64,000 nucleotides of DNA from Diprion similis (taxonomy: Eukaryota; Arthropoda; Insecta; Hymenoptera; Diprionidae). Positions 44,485 to 56,800 of this stretch are shown here, piece by piece. Location of the stretch: NCBI RefSeq assembly GCF_021155765.1, contig NC_060113.1:5409001-5473000 (forward strand), read 5' to 3'. The notes beneath the pieces were generated by a model. It was not told the origin of the DNA. It saw nothing but the letters and a program-made list of their open reading frames with translations, and made no database searches. How positions within the stretch are numbered: position 1 is the stretch's first letter; each line of letters starts with the position of its first letter. The position numbers and the translations under genes were made by a program.

Positions 44485-45752
44485 TTTTATTCTGGATCTG
44501 AGGATTTTGACACTCAGAATAAGTATAATAGCTTGTTAATGTGGAATTTAACATTTCGTAGTCCTAACAACGACATGTATTACTATTAGATGTATTTATG
44601 ATACGTCTGAATAGAAATCAGATATCTTCTGATTATAATATTCATGAAGACTGTGGGCGTAGAAAATTGATGAATTGATTGATGCCGAAAATCAAATGCA
44701 AAACTCACATCATTACACCAGTCAACTGGTCTGCGGGGTACTGTGTAAGGAGAAGAAAGAAATTTATATCAAGAGCGTTCATGACGTTTCTAATTTAGGG
44801 TAGAAGATAAATTATACTCGGCTTTTGCTCAAAAATGTTTCTACAACTTTTTTACAAAATTTATTTACAGAATTTTGATACTCCAAATATTTATCCCATA
44901 TCTGTACAAAAGTACTGTGCTGAATAGCAATGATAATAATAAATGGCAATTTTAATCGCTTTTATACGGTAAATTTATATGACTAAATGATAGAGATGTA
45001 TCTAAAATTTAATGTTCAAATTACTGCCTATTGCCTTTAGCTATGTGCCTCAATATGCATTGTATTAACTAAAGAAAAGCTTGTTAACGTTTGAATTATT
45101 GTTACTGAGTTTGTTGCATTACACAAAAGAATTTTGATCTCTTGAGGTCATAATCTGAAAACTTTCCTCAAATTTCTAAAAATTATTCATGATTTATACT
45201 CAAAGTATGGGACTCGAAATTTGTTGCAATGAGTTCAATGTGTACATACGATGTGTCTGCTGTAGTGGTTATCGTTTGTGTACTAAAAAAAATAATGTTG
45301 AACATTTATATGTTGAACGTTAGAAAATAATTTCCTAAAAATAATTATAAATCATTTTCAATCTATCGTATAAGCTTGACAAGCCAGTATCAAAAGGCTG
45401 TTTGACTACTTCACATATACATGATTGACAAAGCTTGTTTTAGGCTTTTATTCATGTTCTAAGAAAACGAAAAAAAGTAGAATAAAAAAATACAACAATT
45501 AAATATGAAAAAAAAAAAAAAAACTGATGTGATCTGATAATTATTGGTTAATATTCTGTGTAATATAATTATGCTATTTTAATTCTTCATTAAGTTACCC
45601 AAGTTGATCGACATACTCTGTAACTATTAAAATAACTGCTTATTGCTACGTGCTTATATACTACTGATTAACGTTAATTTACTGTTGCTTCTTATATTCT
45701 ATGGAATTTACGAAATAAAATTCATACTTGAACCAAAAATCTGGTACGGGTT
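44485..45752. other. Spacer between the convergent Dok-like and UBE2T genes
   Basis: This is AT-rich DNA with no supported gene. A minus-strand AATAAA at 45447-45452, about 300 bases after the UBE2T stop, is a plausible polyadenylation signal for that gene. Confidence 0.55.
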
Positions 45753-46232
45753 TTAAAATTCATTTTTTCTCTTTCCCATTGCATTTTCTGCTGTACTTTT
45801 GCGAGCCTTTCTCTCAAACACTGCTTTGTTTAAACGATATTCTTCAGCTATTTCAGCCATAAGTGGATCATCGGGATTTGGATAACTGAGTAGTAGTTGA
45901 ACGGCAGTCAGTAAATTTTCTATACTTATTGTTGGTTTCCAGCCTCCTTTGGGTGGCATTTTTAACAAGTCCATACAGATTCTTCCTGCGTCATCTATGT
46001 TGGGGTGGTAAACAGGTGTCAAAAACTTCAGCCTAGGTGGTTCAAAAGGGTAACTTTCTGGGATTTCAATTTCTAGTTGGAATAATCCACCCTCGTAAGG
46101 ACTTCCAAGTGGCCCCAAGATATTTGCTGCCAAAACATCAATTTTGTCACTCTTCGGATAGCAGCAAATACCCTCTGGGGGATTTTCTGCCATTTTTGCC
46201 AGTTCTCTCTTCATTCTCAATGCTTTTTGCAT
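45753..46232 (-). CDS. UBE2T: UBE2T-type E2 ubiquitin-conjugating enzyme
   Basis: A single uninterrupted frame of 159 residues from an ATG at 46232. It reads MQKALRMKRELAKMAENPPEG at the N-terminus, as in vertebrate UBE2T. The UBC fold is complete: YPFEPPRLKFLTPVYHPNID holds the HPN motif (76-78), followed by DAGRICMDLL with the catalytic Cys86 (the same position as in human UBE2T), PPKGGWKP, and SYPNPDDPLMAEIAEEY near the end. UBE2T works with FANCL to monoubiquitinate FANCD2/FANCI in interstrand crosslink repair. The protein lacks the longer C-terminal tail of the human form (197 residues). An acceptor-like TTTTGCAG lies just upstream of the ATG, so a non-coding first exon probably exists further right. 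It is the last gene before the satellite array. Confidence 0.93.
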   Translation of the reverse strand: MQKALRMKRELAKMAENPPEGICCYPKSDKIDVLAANILGPLGSPYEGGLFQLEIEIPESYPFEPPRLKFLTPVYHPNIDDAGRICMDLLKMPPKGGWKPTISIENLLTAVQLLLSYPNPDDPLMAEIAEEYRLNKAVFERKARKSTAENAMGKRKNEF

Positions 46233-47449
46233 TTCACGTTGAAAAATTTCTGCAAAATGTACAGAAAAAACTTCTTTTCATAACAACCACTTAGCATGCA
46301 TGATGTACTGACTACATAAAATATTGCTATTCCGAATTATTTCAAAGTTCTAAAACAACCTGGCAACCCGAATTCAAACAGATGATTTAAGCGTAAAGTT
46401 AATTATATCTATTCTTGTTCATATTTGAATGTACTTTCACTACAATAAATTATTTTAGGGGGTTTTTGAAATATATATGCACTAAGAAATAGTATCATCA
46501 GATTTGAGGTTAGCAAATGGTACAGGAATTTTTGTAACTAGTTTTTCCCGTCATTTCGTTATACACAAAGTGGATTATTTCTCTTAGAAAAAATCAAATC
46601 CTAACTTCGGATACAATTCATAAAAATTAGCAGCCACGCGGCAAATCAGGGCTGATCTTCAAGATATGTTTTTTTTAATTATTTTTGCACACTGATCTAT
46701 CGTAAACAAACTCGAGCGAGATTGTATGAAATATTTAACAAACAATTTTTATTAAAAGCTGAGATAGTCCAGAGTGACCAATTTCACTCAATGAAATCCT
46801 ATACCAATTCGTTCAAAATCTGACCAACGTTTACCGACTTAGTTCTGGAGTAAAAAAATTATTAATTTTACATCCATAATTTCGTCCTAACGGTATTTTT
46901 TTCTCAAGTTGAAATGATTCGGCCGGCAGGTTCACTTACTTATAATAACAGATTCTACGGAAAATACGTGCAAAATTTAAAAAGAAAATTACTTTTGAAT
47001 ACTTTTGAAGTATAGGGCATAGGGACAAGCAAGTACGAGTTGCGCTCCACAGACAATTTATAATTTAGGTTGCGCTCATCTTCGTACCGTTGAGATACCG
47101 AGGTATTTTACTCGCCACTAACTAAACAGTTCCAACACACATAATTTGGTATGGGGCTGTGCAGAGAGCTCCGGTACAGAAACTTCCTACAGTTGCCGAC
47201 CTGGTTAGTGCAGTTAGTATTTCGAACCTGTCAAAGAGTCCTATAATCTGTTGACCTATATAGAATGTTTGATGATATTGGTAAATGCGATTGAGTCAGC
47301 TGGGTTTAATGAATTATCATATTGATTGATAACCAAATGATTTGCGAACTATAACCTTTGGAGTATGTCTTGCATTTCAATAGTATGATTGGGAAATTTG
47401 GCTGAAATTTGAACGATAGGTTCATTTAACCTTCCCGTCCTCGTTGGTA
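46233..47449. other. UBE2T upstream region bordering the satellite
   Basis: This should contain the UBE2T promoter and any non-coding first exon. I recognise no other gene. The right end grades into sequence that increasingly resembles the satellite monomer. Confidence 0.5.
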
Positions 47450-47860
47450 TATCGACGTAACTCTGCAGAATTCGATTCTCATAAGTCTTGAGCTCACTGT
47501 AGACAGTGGATCAGAAATTGCAGCCGTGAAACAGTGTATTAAGGTGCGTTTTTCAAGTTCCCCGGGGTCTGATGATTGAGATATAGCGTATTACGAATAG
47601 ATTCTGGAATAGAAATATTTTCACCTGAAAAAAAAGGAAGGTTAAATCCTTCTGGATTTTCTTGGGGTTCGACTCAGTCAATTGAGACTCATAAAAATCG
47701 ATTCTGAGACAAAAATTGTTTGGCTCAAGGAAATAGGTGAGGCTAACCCATTTGAACTTTTAGGCAAAGGTTCGAGGATTCTGAAAGGTGTTGCAATATA
47801 TTCTTTCAGACTATTTCACTATTCCGACGTAATTTTGCGAGATAAGGATAACCCTTTGGA
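47450..47860 (+). repeat. Decayed, rearranged left edge of the 312-bp satellite
   Basis: Fragments of the monomer are recognisable but heavily diverged. Around 47511-47567, GATCAGAAATTGCAGCC and TTAAGGTGCGTTTTTCAAG mirror GATCAAAAGTTACAGCC and TTAAGGTGTTTTTTGAG of the regular unit. At 47740-47845 a near-normal stretch (GAGGCTAACCC through TATTCCGACGTAATTTTGCG) is cut and joined straight to ATAACCCTTTGGATTTTTGG. That skips most of one monomer, as expected from an unequal exchange or deletion. Confidence 0.8.
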
Positions 47861-50800
47861 TTTTTGGCGAAAATTTCGACGACTTTGAAAAGTCATGCAT
47901 TTAATTTTTTAGGGCACTGTTCCAAAGTAATTTTGCAAGAGGAATCGATTGAGCGCAGCCCCAATACGCTGCGAGCAACGGATCAAAAGTTACAGCCATA
48001 AAACTGCAGATTTTCATCGTCATTTCTCTGCTGTTGGTCCTACGCTTATTTCAAGGTGTTTTTTGAGTTCCTGGTGTTCCAATTAGCCTAGGAACGGTCA
48101 TACAAATCAATTTGGTGACCAGAAATTTTCAGCCCTAAAAATCGCAAAAAAAGTAAGGCTAACCCCTTTGGATTTTTGGCGGAAATTTCGACGACTTTGA
48201 AAAGTGCTGCAATTAATTCTTTAGGGCACTATTCCGACGTAATTTTGCGAAAGGAATCGATTGAGCGCAGTCCCAATACGCTGCGAGCGACGGATCAAAA
48301 GTTACAGCCAAAAAACTGCAGATTTCCATCGTCATTTCTCTGCTGTTGGTCCTACGCTTATTTTAATGTGTTTTTTGAGTTCCTGGTGTTCCAATTAGCC
48401 TAGAAACGGTCATACAAATCAATTCGGAGACCAGAAATTTTTGGCTCTAAAAATCGCAAAAAAAGTAAGGCTAACCCCTTTGGATTTTTGGCGAAAATTT
48501 CGACGACTTTGAAAAGTGCTGCAATTAATTCTTTAGGGCACTATTCCGACGTAATTTTGCGAAAGGAATCGATTGAGCGCAGTCCCAATACGCTGCGAGC
48601 GACGGATCAAAAGTTACAGCCAAAAAACTGCAGATTTCCATCGTCATTTCTCTGCTGTTGGTCCTACGCTTATTTTAATGTGTTTTTTGAGTTCCTGGTG
48701 TTCCAATTAGCCTAGAAACGGTCATACAAATCAATTCGGAGACCAGAAATTTTTGGCTCTGAAAATCGCAAAAAAAGTAAGGCTAACCCCTTTGGATTTT
48801 TGGCGAAAATTTCGACGACTTTGAAAAGTGCTGCAATTAATTCTTTAGGGCACTATTCCGACGTGATTTTGCGAAAGGAATCGATTGAGCGCAGTCCCAA
48901 TACGCTGCGAGCGACGGATCAAAAGTTACAGCCAAAAAACTGCAGATTTCCATCGTCATTTCTCTGCTGTTGGTCCTACGCTTATTTTAATGTGTTTTTT
49001 GAGTTCCTGGTGTTCCAATTAGCCTAGAAACGGTCATACAAATCAATTCGGAGACCAGTAATTTTTGGCTCTAAAAATCGCAAAAAAAGTAAGGCTAACC
49101 CCTTTGGATTTTTGGCGAAAATTTCGACGACTTTGAAAAGAGCTGCGATTAATTCTTTAGGGCACTATTCCGACGTAATTTTTCGAGTGGAATCGATTGA
49201 GCGCAGTCCCAATACGCTGCGAGCGACGGATCAAAAGTTACAGCCAAAAAACTGCAGATTTCCATCGTCATTTCTCTGCTGTTGGTCCTACGCTTATTTT
49301 AATGTGTTTTTTGAGTTCCTGGTGTTCCAATTAGCCTAGAAACGGTCATACAAATCAATTCGGTAACCAGAAATTTTTGGCTCTAAAAATCGCAAAAAAA
49401 GTAAAGCTAACCCCTTTGGATTTTTGGCGAAAATTTCAACGACTTTGAAAAGTGCTGCAATTAATTCTTTAGGGCACTATTCCGACGTAATTTTGCGAAA
49501 GGAATCGATTGAGCGCAGTCCCAATACGCTGCGAGCGACGGATCAAAAGTTACAGCCAAAAAACTGCAGATTTCCATCGTCATTTCTCTGCTGTTGGTCC
49601 TACGCTTATTTTAATGTGTTTTTTGAGTTCCTGGTGTTCCAATTAGCCTAGAAACGGTCATACAAATCAATTCGGAAACCAGAAATTTTTGGTTCTAAAA
49701 ATCGCAAAAAAAGTAAGGCTAACCCCTTTGGATTTTTGGCGAAAATTTCGACGACTTTGAAAAGTGCTGCAATTAATTCTTTAGGGCACTATTCCGACGT
49801 AATTTTGCGAGAGGAATCGATTGAGCGCAGTCCCAATACGCTGCGAGCGACGGATCAAAAGTTACAGCCAAAAAACGGCAGATTTCCATCGTCATTTCTC
49901 TGCTGTTGGTCCTACGCTTATTTTAATGTGTTTTTTGAGTTCCTGGTGTTCCAATTAGCCTAGAAACGGTCATACAAATCAATTCGGAGACCAGAAATTT
50001 TTGGCTCTAAAAATCGCAAAAAAAGTAAGGCTAACCCCTTTGGATTTTTGGCGAAAATTTCGACGACTTTGAAAAGTGCTGCAATTAATTCTTTAGGGCA
50101 CTATTCCGACGTAATTTTTCGAGAGAAATCGATTGAGCGCAGTCCCAATACGCTGCGAGCGACGGATCAAAAGTTACAGCCAAAAAACTGCAGATTTCCA
50201 TCGTCATTTCTCTGCTGTTGGTCCTACGCTTATTTTAAGGTGTTTGTTGGGTTCCTAGTGTTCCAATTAGCCTAGAAACGGTCATACAAATCAATTCGGA
50301 GACCAGAAATTTTTGGCTCTAAAAATCGCAAAAAAAGTAAGGCTAACCCCTTTGGATTTTTGGCGAAAATTTCGACGACTTTGAAAAGTGCTGCAATTAA
50401 TTCTTTAGGGCACTATTCCGACGTAATTTTTCTAGAGGAATCGATTGAGCGCAGTCCCAATACGCTGCGAGCGACGGATCAAAAGTTACAGCCAAAAAAC
50501 TGCAGATTTCCATCGTCATTTCTCTGCTGTTGGTCCTAGGCTTATTTTAATGTGTATTTTGAGTTCCTGGTGTTCCAATTAGCCTAGAAACGGTCATACA
50601 AATCAATTCGGAGACCAGAAAATTTTTGGCTCTAACAATCGCAAAAAAAGTAAGGCTAACCCCTTTGGATTTTTGGCGAAAATTTCGACGACTTTGAAAA
50701 GTGCTGCAATTAATTCTTTAGGGCACTATTCCGACGTAATTTTGCGAGAGGAATCGATTGAGCGCAGTCCCAATACGCTGCGAGCAACGGATCAAAGATA

Positions 50801-53800
50801 CAGCCAAAAAACTGCAGATTTCCATCGTCATTTCTCTGCTGTTGGTCCTACGCTTATTTCAATGTGTTTTTTGAGTTCCTGGTGTTCCAATTAGCCTAGA
50901 AACGGTCATACAAATCAATTCGAAGACCAGAAATTTTTGGCTCTAAAAATCGCAAAAAAAGTAAGGCTAACCCCTTTGGATTTTTGGCGAAAATTTCGAC
51001 GACTTTGAAAAGTGCTGCAATTAATTCTTTAGGGCACTATTCCGACGTAATTTTTCGAGAGGAATCGATTGAGCGCAGTCCCAATACGCTGCGAGCAACG
51101 GATCAAAGATACAGCCAAAAAACTGCAGATTTCCATCGTCATTTCTCTGCTGTTGGTCCTACGCTTATTTCAATGTGTTTTTTGAGTTCCTGGTGTTCCA
51201 ATTAGCCTAGAAACGGTCATACAAATCAATTCGGAGACCAGAAATTTTTGGCTCTAAAAATCGCAAAAAAAGTAAGGCTAACCCCTTTGGATTTTTGGCG
51301 AAAATTTCGACGACTTTGAAAAGTGCTGCAATTAATTCTTTAGGGCACTATTCCGACGTAATTTTTCGAGAGGGATCGATTGAGCGCAGTCCCAATACGC
51401 TGCGAGCAACGGATCAAAAATTACAGCCAAAAAACTGCAGATTTCCATCGTCATTTCTCTGCTGTTGGTCCTACGCTTATTTTAATGTGTTTTTTGAGTT
51501 CCTGGTGTTCCAATTAGCCTAGAAACGGTCATACAAATCAATTCGGAGACCAGAAATTTTTGGCTCTAAAAATCGCAAAAAAAGTAAGGCTAACCCCTTT
51601 GGATTTTTGGCGAAAATTTCGACGACTCTGAAAAGTGCTGCAATTAATTCTTTAGGGCACTATTCCGACGTAATTTTGCGAAAGGAATCGATTGAGCGCA
51701 GTCCCAATACGCTGCGAGCGACGGATCAAAAGTTACAGCCAAAAAACTGCAGATTTCCATCGTCATTTCTCTGCTGTTGGTCCTACGCTTATTTTAATGT
51801 GTTTTTTGAGTTCCTGGTGTTCCAATTAGCCTAGAAACGGTCATACAAATCAATTCGGAGACCAGAAATTTTTGGCTCTAAAAATCGCAAAAAAAGTAAG
51901 GCTAACCCCTTTGGATTTTTGGCGAAAATTTCGACGACTTTGAAAAGTGCTGCAATTAATTCTTTAGGGCACTATTCCGACGTAATTTTGCGAAAGGAAT
52001 CGATTGAGCGCAGTCCCAATACGCTGCGAGCGACGGATCAAAAGTTACAGCCAAAAAACTGCAGATTTCCATCGTCATTTCTCTGCTGTTGGTCCTACGC
52101 TTATTTTAATGTGTTTTTTGAGTTCCTGGTGTTCCAATTAGCCTAGAAACGGTCATACAAATCAATTCGGAGACCAGAAATTTTTGGCTCTAAAAATCGC
52201 AAAAAAAGTAAGGCTAACCCCTTTGGATTTTTGGCGAAAATTTCGACGACTTTGAAAAGTGCTGCAATTGATTCTTTAGGGCACTATTCCGACGTAATTT
52301 TGCGAAAGGAATCGATTGAGCGCAGTCCCAATACGCTGCGAGCGACGGATCAAAAGTTACAGCCAAAAAACTGCAGATTTCCATCGTCATTTCTCTGCTG
52401 TTGGTCCTACGCTTATTTTAATGCGTTTTTTGAGTTCCTGGTGTTCCAATTAGCCTAGAAACGGTCATACAAATCAATTCGGAGACCAGAAATTTTTGGC
52501 TCTAAAAATCGCAAAAAAAGTAAGGCTAACCCCTTTGGATTTTTGGCGAAAATTTCGACGACTTTGAAAAGTGCTGCAATTAATTCTTGAGGGCACTATT
52601 CCGACGTAATTTTTCGAGAGGAATCGATTGAGCGCAGTCCCAATACGCTGCGAGCAACGGATCAAAAATTACAGCCAAAAAACTGCAGATTTCCATCGTC
52701 ATTTCTCTGCTGTTGGTCCTACGCTTATTTTAATGTGTTTTTTGAGTTCCTGGTGTTCCAATTAGCCTAGAAACGGTCATACAAATCAATTCGGAGACCA
52801 GAAATTTTTGGCTCTAAAAATCGCAAAAAAAGTAAGGCTAACCCCTTTGGATTTTTGGCGAAAATTTCGACGACTTTGAAAAGTGCTGCAATTAATTCTT
52901 TAGGGCACTATTCCGACGTAATTTTTCGAGAGGAATCGATTGAGCGCAGTCCCAATACGCTGCGAGCAACGGATCAAAAGTTACAGCCAAAAAACTGCAG
53001 ATTTCCATCGTCATTTCTCTGCTGTTGGTCCTACGCTTATTTTAATGTGTTTTTTGAGTTCCTGGTGTTCCAATTAGCCTAGAAACGGTCATACAAATCA
53101 ATTCGGAGACCAGAAATTTTTGGCTCTAAAAATCGCAAAAAAAGTAAGGCTAACCCCTTTGGATTTTTGGCGAAAATTTCGACGACTTTGAAAAGTGCTG
53201 CAATTAATTCTTTAGGGCACTATTCCGACGTAATTTTGCGAAAGGAATCGATTGAGCGCAGTCCCAATACGCTGCGAGCGACGGATCAAAAGTTACAGCC
53301 AAAAAACTGCAGATTTCCATCGTCATTTCTCTGCTGTTGGTCCTACGCTTATTTTAATGTGTTTTTTGAGTTCCTGGTGTTCCAATTAGCCTAGAAACGG
53401 TCATACAAATCAATTCGGAGACCAGAAATTTTTGGCTCTAAAAATCGCAAAAAAAGTAAGGCTAACCCCTTTGGATTTTTGGCGAAAATTTCGACGACTT
53501 TGAAAAGTGCTGCAATTAATTCTTTAGGGCACTATTCCGACGTAATTTTGCGAAAGGAATCGATTGAGCGCAGTCCCAATACGCTGCGAGCGACGGATCA
53601 AAAGTTACAGCCAAAAAACTGCAGATTTCCATCGTCATTTCTCTGCTGTTGGTCCTACGCTTATTTTAATGTGTTTTTTGAGTTCCTGGTCTTCCAATTA
53701 GCCTAGAAACGGTCATACAAATCAATTCGGAGACCAGAAATTTTTGGCTCTAAAAATCGCAAAAAAAGTAAGGCTAACCCCTTTGGATTTTTGGCGAAAA

Positions 53801-56800
53801 TTTCGACGACTTTGAAAAGTGCTGCAATTAATTCTTTAGGGCACTATTCCGACGTAATTTTTCGAGAGGAATCGATTGAGCGCAGTCCCAATACGCTGCG
53901 AGCAACGGATCAAAAATTACAGCCAAAAAACTGCAGATTTCCATCGTCATTTCTCTGCTGTTGGTCCTACGCTTATTTTAATGTGTTTTTTGAGTTCCTG
54001 GTGTTCCAATTAGCCTAGAAACGGTCATACAAATCAATTCGGAGACCAGAAATTTTTGGCTCTAAAAATCGCAAAAAAAGTAAGGCTAACCCCTTTGGAT
54101 TTTTGGCGAAAATTTCGACGACTTTGAAAAGTGCTGCAATTAATTCTTTAGGGCACTATTCCGACGTAATTTTTCGAGAGGAATCGATTGAGCGCAGTCC
54201 CAATACGCTGCGAGCAACGGATCAAAAGTTACAGCCAAAAAACTGCAGATTTCCATCGTCATTTCTCTGCTGTTGGTCCTACGCTTATTTTAATGTGTTT
54301 TTTGAGTTCCTGGTGTTCCAATTAGCCTAGAAACGGTCATACAAATCAATTCGGAGACCAGAAATTTTTGGCTCTAAAAATCGCAAAAGAAGTAAGGCTA
54401 ACCCCTTTGGATTTTTGGCGAAAATTTCGACGACTTTGAAAAGTGCTGCAATTATTTCTTTAGGGCACTATTCCGACGTAATTTTTCGAAAGGAATCGAT
54501 TGAGCGCAGTCCCAATACGCTGCGAGCGACGGATCAAAAGTTACAGCCAAAAAACTGCAGATTTCCATCGTCATTTCTCTGCTGTTGGTCCTACGCTTAT
54601 TTTAATGTGTTTTTTGAGTTCCTGGTGTTCCAATTAGCCTAGAAACGGTCATACAAATCAATTCGGAGACCAGAAATTTTTGGCTCTAAAAATCGCAAAA
54701 AAAGTAAGGCTAACCCCTTTGGATTTTTGGCGAAAATTTCGACGACTTTGAAAAGTGCTGCAATTAATTCTTTAGGGCACTATTCCGACGTAATTTTTCG
54801 AGAGGAATCGATTGAGCGCAGTCCCAATACGCTGCGAGCAACGGATCAAAAGTTACAGCCAAAAAACTGCAGATTTCCATCGTCATTTCTCTGCTGTTGG
54901 TCCTACGCTTATTTTAAGGTGTTTGTTGGGTTCCTAGTGTTCCAATTAGCCTAGAAACGGTCATACAAATCAATTCGGAGACCAGAAATTTTTGGCTCTA
55001 AAAATCGCAAAAAAAGTAAGGCTAACCCCTTTGGATTTTTGGCGAAAATTTCGACGACTTTGAAAAGTGCTGCAATTAATTCTTTAGGGCACTATTCCGA
55101 CGTAATTTTGCGAGAGGAATCGATTGAGCGCAGTCCCAATACGCTGCGAGCGACGGATCAAAAGTTACAGCCAAAAAACTGCAGATTTCCATCGTCATTT
55201 CTCTGCTGTTGGTCCTACGCTTATTTTAATGTGTTTTTTGAGTTCCTGGTGTTCCAATTAGCCTAGAAACGGTCATACAAATCAATTCGGAGACCAGAAA
55301 TTTTTGGCTCTAAAAATCGCAAAAAAAGTAAGGCTAACCCCTTTGGATTTTTGGCGAAAATTTTGACGACTTTGAAAAGTGCTGCAATTAATTCTTTAGG
55401 ACACTATTCCGACGTAATTTTTCGAGAGAAATCGATTGAGCGCAGTCCCAATACGCTGCGAGCAACGGATCAAAAGTGACAGCCAAAAAACTGCAGATTT
55501 CCATCGTCATTTCTCTGCTGTTGGTCCTACGCTTATTTTAAGGTGTTTGTTGGGTTCCTAGTGTTCCAATTAGCCTAGAAACGGTCATACAAATCAATTC
55601 GGAGACCAGAAATTTTTGGCTCTAAAAATCGCAAAAAAAGTAAGGCTAACCCCTTTGGATTTTTGGCGAAAATTTCGACGACTTTGAAAAGTGCTGCAAT
55701 TAATTCTTTAGGGCATTATTCCGACGTAATTTTTCGAGAGGAATCGATTGAGCGCAGTCCCAATACGCTGCGAGCAACGGATCAAAAGTTACAGCCAAAA
55801 AACTGCAGATTTCCATCGTCATTTCTCTGCTGTTGGTCCTACGCTTATTTTAAGGTGTTTGTTGGGTTCCTGGTGTTCCAATTAGCCTAGAAACGGTCAT
55901 ACAAATCAATTCGGAGACCAGAAATTTTTGGCTCTAAAAATCGCAAAAAAAGTAGGGCTAACCCCTTTGGATTTTTGGCGAAAATTTCGACGACTTTGAA
56001 AAGTGCTGCAATTATTTCTTTAGGGCACTATTCCGACGTAATTTTGCGAGAGGAATCGATTGAGCGCAGTCCCAATACGCTGCGAGCGACGGATCAAAAG
56101 TTACAGCCAAAAAACTGCAGAATTCCATCGTCATTTCTCTGCTGTTGGTCCTACGCTTATTTTAATGTGTTTTTTGAGTTCCTGGTGTTCCAATTAGCCT
56201 AGAAACGGTCATACAAATCAATTCGGAGACCAGAAATTTTTGGCTCTAAAAATCGCAAAAAAAGTAAGGCTAACCCCTTTGGATTTTTGGCGAAAATTTC
56301 GACGACTTTGAAAAGTGCTGCAATTAATTCTTTAGGGCACTATTCCGACGTAATTTTTCGAGAGGAATCGATTGAGCGCAGTCCCAATACGCTGCGAGCA
56401 ACGGATCAAAAGTTACAGCCAAAAAACTGCAGATTTCCATCGTCATTTCTCTGCTGTTGGTCCTACGCTTATTTTAATGTGTTTTTTGAGTTCCTGGTGT
56501 TCCAATTAGCCTAGAAACGGTCATACAAATCAATTCGAAGACCAGAAATTTTTGGCTCTAAAAATCGCAAAAAAAGTAAGGCTAACCCCTTTGGATTTTT
56601 GGCGAAAATTTCGACGACTTTGAAAAGTGCTGCAATTATTTCTTTAGGGCACTATTCCGACGTAATTTTTCGAGAGGAATCGATTGAGCGCAGTCCCAAT
56701 ACGCTGCGAGCAACGGATCAAAAGTTACAGCCAAAAAACTGCAGATTTCCATCGTCATTTCTCTGCTGTTGGTCCTACGCTTATTTTAAGGTGTTTGTTG

